Of a stretch of DNA of 64,000 nt, positions 46,722 to 64,000 are shown in pieces. Both the position numbers and the translations under genes were made by a program. The notes under the pieces are model-generated. The model was not told the DNA's origin and did no database searches. It saw only the letters and a program-made list of their open reading frames with translations. Numbering within the stretch: the first letter of the stretch is position 1; every line of letters begins with the position of its first letter. Origin of the DNA: Callorhinus ursinus (Eukaryota; Chordata; Mammalia; Carnivora; Otariidae); contig NW_020312894.1 of assembly GCF_003265705.1 (NCBI RefSeq), positions 6,790,223 through 6,854,222 on the forward strand, written 5' to 3'.

Positions 46722-47250
46722 TGTTATGGACTGAATTGTGTCCCTCCAAATTCATATGCTAAAGCCCTAATCCCCAGTGTGAACTTTATTTGGATATAGA
46801 GCCTTTGAAGAGGTAATGAAGAGTGGTGCCTGGCTGGCTCAGTTGGTAGAGCATGTGACTCTTGATCTCAGGGTCCTGAGTTCAAGCCTCATGTTGGGCG
46901 TGGCACCTACTCTAAAAAAAAAAAAAAAAGAGGTCATGAAGATTAAATGAGGTCATTGCAAGGTCAAGCCCTATCACTATACCCGTTAGGTGGAGCCCTA
47001 ATCCTCTAGGTCTGGTGTCCTTAGAAGAAGAGGAAGACACCAGAGGTTTCTCTCTGCACAAACACAGAGGAGAGGCCATGGGAGCACACAGCAAGAAGAC
47101 AGTAGTCTGGAAGCCAGGAAGAGAGCTCTCACCAGGAACCAAACATGGTGGCACCTTGACCTTGGACTTCCAGCTCCCAGAACTGTTGGAAATGAATGTC
47201 TACTGTGGAAGCCCCCATTCTGTGGAATTCTGTTATGGCATGACTAAGAT
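46722..47250 (+). mobile_element. MLT1-type LTR (ERVL-MaLR), split by a SINEC
   Basis: TGGACTGAATTGTGTCCCTC start, GGTGTCCTTAGAAGAAGAGG in the middle, GACTTCCAGCTCCCAGAACT near the end. It is interrupted by the SINEC at 46823-46927. Confidence 0.82.
46823..46927 (+). mobile_element. Older SINEC inserted in the MLT1 LTR
   Basis: GGTGCCTGGCTGGCTCAG head; flanked by GAGGTAATGAAGA and GAGGTCATGAAGA. Confidence 0.92.
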
Positions 47251-48359
47251 AAAAAGTATCATTCTGGTACAAAAGACTTAGTTTAATAATGCAAACACTT
47301 GAAAGCAAAACCAGTCTACCCACTGCAAATAGAGAAAATGTTTCTTCTCGGTTCTACTCTGTGGTTGTCTTAGATAATAAAATTGATGGCTTCCGGATAA
47401 TGACTGTTAAGAGATTCCATGAGATGTGCTGCTGGACTTGACAAATAAAAATTAGACTACCACCCTTATTCCTTCTCGGCCATGGCTCAAAGCACCTCTA
47501 ATGCAAAATTAAGAGGAACCATTGCTGGTGATTCTTTTCCCTGCTAGAGCCCCATGTCATCAAGTTCAGTGAGAAAGAAATCACTTGACAAGTGTACAAA
47601 GATAGTCATGCTCACACATTACTAATTTTCTTAGTAATTGAAGATTTAAAGTTAATAATGTTTTTAGAATTGATTCCCCCTAATTGACAGGTACTGTTCA
47701 CCGTACTATTAGCACATTCAGCCCAGGGCAGAATCCAAGGGCTCAGAGAAAGGTCTACGGGTGATGGGGGGTGTGGGGTTTGGTTTGGGGAGTCCCAAAA
47801 GGTTCTGCAGAGCCAAAGGGTCTGCAGCAAAGGCCTGGGGACTAGGCGACGGACCCTGCCCTTAGCAGAGGAAATACTCACCAGGGGAGGACTGGCTCAT
47901 GGGACAGCCAAGGTACATGTGTTTCTAAAGGCATATATGGATGACATCAGCCAGCCGCCTTGCGAGTGAGGAATGACTTCTTCCCAATGGCTTTTTCCAG
48001 TCACAGGAGTTTAGACAGTGGCATTACTGCAGCTTCTCACAGACCAAGGAAAGGTCCAGAACGTTCACATCCACACCCCAGCCAGTGGGGAGGCAGGAGG
48101 GAAGAGTAGGCGCATGGCACTTCCCTGTCAGGGCAGGCCCCGCAAAGTGCACATCACTCCCACTAACATCCTGTGGGCCAGAAGCTAGTCCCCTGGCCAC
48201 ATGCGGCATATGTTTTTATTTTGGGCAAATGTGTGCCTTGTTACCAACGGGGGATTCCATTGCTATGAGTGAGAAAGGAAGGGTGGGTATTTGGGGGCAG
48301 CTGGCAACCTCTGCCCCCCCCCCCACCGTCCAGGTAAGACTTCCAGTTATGCTCCCAGA

Positions 48360-49010
48360 GCATCTTGACTTGTTTTCATAGCACTTATCACACTGACTGT
48401 CGTCGTTTTTACTTATTTGTAAAGTGTCTATGTTACCCTCCCGTAAATATGAGGCAGGAATCCTATTGTATCCCCACTGCCTAGGACTCAGTAACGGTCT
48501 AGAAATACTTGTTAACTCACTGATAGGATTACACCCTACAAACCCCAAGTTTAGGTGGGATTCGAAGAAGAAAGACTTTCACCTAGTCCCAACTGTCAGG
48601 CCATGGACACAGACGGTTTCACCTTGAATTACACCGTGTCCTGTTAACCTTGTCGGTATGAATCCCTGATCCAGCCCCTTCGTAACGGCGCCCCTGCCTG
48701 TTCATCCTACCTCAGCAGCCGGAGACCGTTCTCAGGCATGTACACCTTCGCTGCCAGGCCTGCTTACACTTGTCCGTGGACTTCCATTTCTCATGGTGTC
48801 CAGGTCCACCTGTCCTTCCCACCGGAGCCATGCGTACCCTTCTCTCCTGGGAACGTGCTCAGCCCTTTCTTGACATCTGAACATTTCTCTTCGCTGCTGT
48901 TGTCATTCAGATCTCAACTAAGATGCCACCTTCTCCGAGAGGTGGCCCTGGACTGGCAACCAGCCATCAGCACCCAGTTATCCCTCCTAGCACTTGGTAG
49001 GACTTGAACT
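48360..49010 (+). mobile_element. L2 remnants
   Basis: TTCATAGCACTTATCACACT (48377 onward) and TCTCAACTAAGATGCCACC plus CTCCGAGAGGTGGCCCTGG (48912 onward) are L2 3' phrases; diverged and possibly two pieces. Confidence 0.6.
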
Positions 49011-50540
49011 TGTGCCCTGCCCCCAGTACATAATGCAGCCCTAAACTCTCTGAGGCAGATTCCAGGTGCCACTGCCTGAGAACAGCATAGAAACACTTGG
49101 GAGACATTGGCTTCTGGGATTTGAAAGCAATACTAACCTATCCTTTGAAATCTTGGGGATACGCACCCCAGAGCCTCGAACCATGGCTGGGCCAAGGTGG
49201 GGCTGAGGTCTGAGGCCCGGGACCGACTGCTTCCAACATGCTCCCACCTTTTAATCCCCACAATCCTGGCTTGTTTTGTGGGCCTGGAAACATTTGTGTG
49301 TTAACAGAAAATGCTGTTTTACCTGCCACTCATCTCAGCCCCTTCTGGGGCTCTCGGGATCAGTCAGGGTTCAACCAAAGAAAGAGCTGGTGGGGGATAT
49401 GGATTAGGACCTGCTGTAAGGCACCTCCTGGTGCACCTGTGGGGCTGCTGGGCAAGTCTGAGACCCCGAGCGCAAGCCGAGCGCAAGCCGCTGAGAAGGC
49501 AGGGCGGCCCGGCAGCGGAGGAGGCTGTGGCCACAGCTGGAACTTCTTCCTCGGGGAAGACTCGGTCCCGCTCTTAAAGGCACTGTCTGGAGGAGGCCCC
49601 CCCAGATTATCTAGGATAATCTCCCTGGCCAAAAGCCACCCGATGATAGGCTTTATCCTCTCTCCAAAATACCTTCACAGCACCATTTGTGAAGAAATGG
49701 GGACTGGAGCCTCGTGGGGTTGACTGACAAACTTGTGCATGCCCATCTCAGAAAGGCCAGTTCCTAATTTCTGTGTGAGACACATTCCAAGTAATTTCAG
49801 GAAATGATAGGAACAATACTGCCCATTTCCCCAGAGCCCCAGTCTCTCTGGCTCACAGCTCGACAGCAGCAGTAATTAGAACTTGATTTCATGATTATTA
49901 TTTGTTCACCCAGGGTTGGTTGCTTAGATACAAAGCAATTCATTTTGAGCCAAATTTTCCTAAGACGTCCCGTAGATATTATAATGTTCCAGAAACCTAT
50001 TCAGTAATAACTCACAGGTAATGGCTCCCAGAGTTAACACATTTCTGCTCCAAACAATACACGCGTTTTGACTATTAACCACTGTATAATATTTAGTACG
50101 TGACTAGCTGGTGGGCCTAATACTACTTACAGGATAATAATACACATTTCAGGCAGAGTTTATTCTGCAGGTCTCTAGCAACATTTATTTTGAGGCCTTT
50201 GGGGTGGTCATATTAAATTCTTCCCCCCGATACAAAATAATTTAATGTTTATTGTAAAAAAAAAATGTGGATAATACACAAAGAGATAAACAAGAAAATA
50301 ATCACCCTAACCTGCCCCCCAGAAATAATTATTAGTAGTATTCTGGTGCATATTCTTTCATACATATGCATATATAAAATTTATAAAACCATACTATGCA
50401 TGCATCCTACTTTTTTAACATTTTGTGATTAAATAATCCGTGTAATTAAGTTATTAATGAATATTTTAATGATTTCATATAACTGTACCATTCTCTCACT
50501 GTTGGACATTTACTTTGTTTCCCACTATCAATACCAGGAT

Positions 50541-50826
50541 ACCCTCTTACAACTAGAAGAGGAGTAAGTCCTGGAAATCTAATACAAAACATAGTGATTA
50601 TAGTCAACAATACTCTTTTACAAACTTCCAAGTTCCTAGGAAAGTTGATCTTAATTGTTCTTACCGCAAAAAAGAAATAATTATGAAGCGGCGTGGTAGA
50701 GGTGTTAACTGAGCTACTACTGTAGTAATCATACTGCAGTATATAAATGTATGAGATGAACAGCTTAATAGCTGAAACCGACACAGTGCTGTATGTCAAA
50801 TATACCCTGGTTAAGGAAAAAAAAAG
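50541..50826 (+). mobile_element. L1 3' end with target duplication
   Basis: GTGATTATAGTCAACAATAC, AGTTGATCTTAATTGTTCTT and TATGTCAAATATACCCTGG are L1M 3' UTR phrases. AATACCAGGAT occurs at both ends. Confidence 0.78.
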
Positions 50827-51269
50827 AATACCAGGATCCAGGATGAACATCTTTATGTCAGTCTTTGCACACTTTTATGAGTATTGCCTTAGTATTTATT
50901 CTTAGAAGTGAGATTATAGGATGAAAGAGTATGAAGTATGCAAGGCTTTTGAAACATCAACAAATTCTTTTCCAGGTTGTTAGACTAAGTTTTGAAAGAG
51001 ATCTCATATTTGACACCATTTATAAAACATCATTTGAGAGGTAGAAGGGTCAATATGATTATTTCCTAAAGAGCTTATGAACTACTTAGTACATTTATCT
51101 TGAGATGGAAGTAATTCTTTATTTCCTTAAAATAATTTGTCTGTTTGTTAATGATACAACCCCAAATTTGTATCACTCCTCTTTAGGAGCCTTAAATGTG
51201 TGCCCAGGACTCGGGCTTTCCCTAATGGCTTTCATCGGCCTTTCCAAGTGGTATCAAGCGCCCACATGC

Positions 51270-51468
51270 TGTCACTTGGCCTTATCAGTGGCAGGGGCTT
51301 CAGAAGGAACAAGCCCATTAACGCTAAGTCATTGTGGGCGAGGGATAAGCCGGTCACCTCAGCGATCAGTTGATGACCTTGTTCCCGTGCTTCCGTCCCA
51401 TCTGACATTGCTTAGGAAGAGTACTTGAGATCTAATTAAGATCCATCCGTCTCCCTGCTCTGTCCCAG
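51270..51468 (+). promoter_or_regulatory. UROS: Candidate erythroid promoter and exon 2A of UROS
   Basis: Directly upstream of the ATG exon are two GATA motifs: CTTATC at 51281-51286 and GATAAG at 51344-51349. UROS is known to have a second, erythroid promoter with GATA-1 sites just upstream of exon 2A, adjoining exon 2B; mutations there cause congenital erythropoietic porphyria. The position fits, but the assignment is inferred from motifs only. Confidence 0.5.
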
Positions 51469-51494
51469 CACCCTGTAAGGACTGCCAGGTGATA

Positions 51495-63345
<11,851 letters not shown>

Positions 63346-64000
63346 GTAAGTAGAAAAAGGTCACTCCAACTGAAGCCCATTACTTTTTGTTTGATGGCCT
63401 CACCCCCGACCCCCGGGAGAGGAACATTTCCTGGGTGCATTCTCCGTGGTGACGCTGGTTGGTGTGCAGTGTGCAGGCCGCTCATGGGACCGCGGGCTCC
63501 TTTTCCGGTGTGTGTCTGTGCTTGTTTGAGATTCAGCCCGCCTCTCTCGGCCCCCTCCACCAGAGGACTTGAGACAACTCGAACATGACACAAAATGAAA
63601 CGTTCAGAGACAAATCCAGGGAGACCATCTGCAGTGATGCTACCCGGAGTGGAGGCAGGCTGCTGCAGCTGGGCACCTCCCCTGAGTCTGTGTCCGCCCC
63701 TGAGCGCCCTCTCAGGGCTGGCCCACCCCCTGGGAGTGCGTCCCTGGGCAGCGTGTGGACCAGGACCTGAGAGGACGCTGGTTGTAGAGGTGTTTGCCTT
63801 TCAGTGGGGGTGCAGCCCTGATGGAAACAAAGCTTTGGGGGAGGTCTCGGAGCGAGAGGGGCGGGAAGGCCGTCAACACTCAACAGACATGGGTTCCCAC
63901 TGCTGCTTCTGCCCCCCGCAGAGTCTCCAGGGCCAGGCTGGAGGCTGCCCATGGGTGGTGGAGCAGGGCAGCTGGAGGGAAGGTACTCCCTGCTTTCTGG
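63346..64000. other. UROS intron (runs off the window)
   Basis: GC-rich unique-looking sequence with no repeat or exon recognised. Confidence 0.55.

Larger units (their letters stand above)
44226..51468. other. UROS first intron
   Basis: L1 3' end in reverse (45310-45905), MIR (46120-46350), an MLT1-type LTR (46722-47250) split by a SINEC, L2 pieces (48360-48480, 48860-49010) and an L1 3' end (50541-50826). The candidate erythroid promoter sits at the downstream end. Confidence 0.65.

Noticed and set aside
46823..46900. tRNA-Lys-like segment (GCTGGCTCAGTTGGTAGAGC)
   Set aside because: It is the tRNA-derived head of a SINEC, with an A tail and target repeats, not a working tRNA gene. The same applies to the other SINEC heads.
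51105..51428. 107-codon plus-strand frame upstream of the UROS ATG
   Set aside because: It lies in the candidate erythroid promoter/leader, ends before the real ATG and has no family match.

Overview
The window is ordinary mammalian nuclear DNA: short exons with GT-AG borders, long introns and many retroposons. The most telling repeats are tRNA-derived Can-SINEs (SINEC). Their heads are of the 'GGCGCCTGGGTGGCTCAG' type and their tails carry AATAAA. The canid-type head ('GGGATCCCTGGGTGGCGCAG') does not appear. I therefore infer a non-dog caniform carnivore such as a bear, seal or mustelid.

Three protein genes were reconstructed exon by exon, with reading phase closing across every junction. 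(1) DHX32, + strand, 4249-29416 coding: ten coding exons, 651 residues through the stop codon. About 90 N-terminal residues, including the P-loop exon, lie off the left edge. (2) BCCIP (beta-type C-terminus), - strand, 43671-29852: seven coding exons, a complete 315-residue protein. (3) UROS (uroporphyrinogen-III synthase), + strand: a non-coding first exon near the CpG island, then five coding exons at 51495-63345 encoding the first ~131 residues. The rest lies beyond the right edge. The order and orientations match the human 10q26 cluster UROS-BCCIP-DHX32, read in reverse.

DHX32 and BCCIP converge tail to tail at about 29.4-29.9 kb, with closely packed poly(A) signals on both strands and overlapping 3' UTRs. 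BCCIP and UROS diverge from one CpG island at about 43.4-44.5 kb that carries a perfect NRF1 palindrome. UROS has a second, probably erythroid, promoter region just upstream of its ATG exon.

Introns and spacers hold at least 28 SINEC copies (one site has two SINEs inside a third), old L1, L2 and MIR pieces, an MLT1-type LTR split by a SINE, a probable solo LTR, a 43-bp L1 insertion with an 18-bp target duplication, and a 0.7-kb TGGTG/TGGTA satellite. The satellite produces long but spurious open frames. I found no undescribed gene system. The most interesting points are the bidirectional poly(A) cassette, the nested SINEs, the minute L1 insertion, the satellite, the degenerate helicase motifs of DHX32 and the candidate erythroid UROS promoter.
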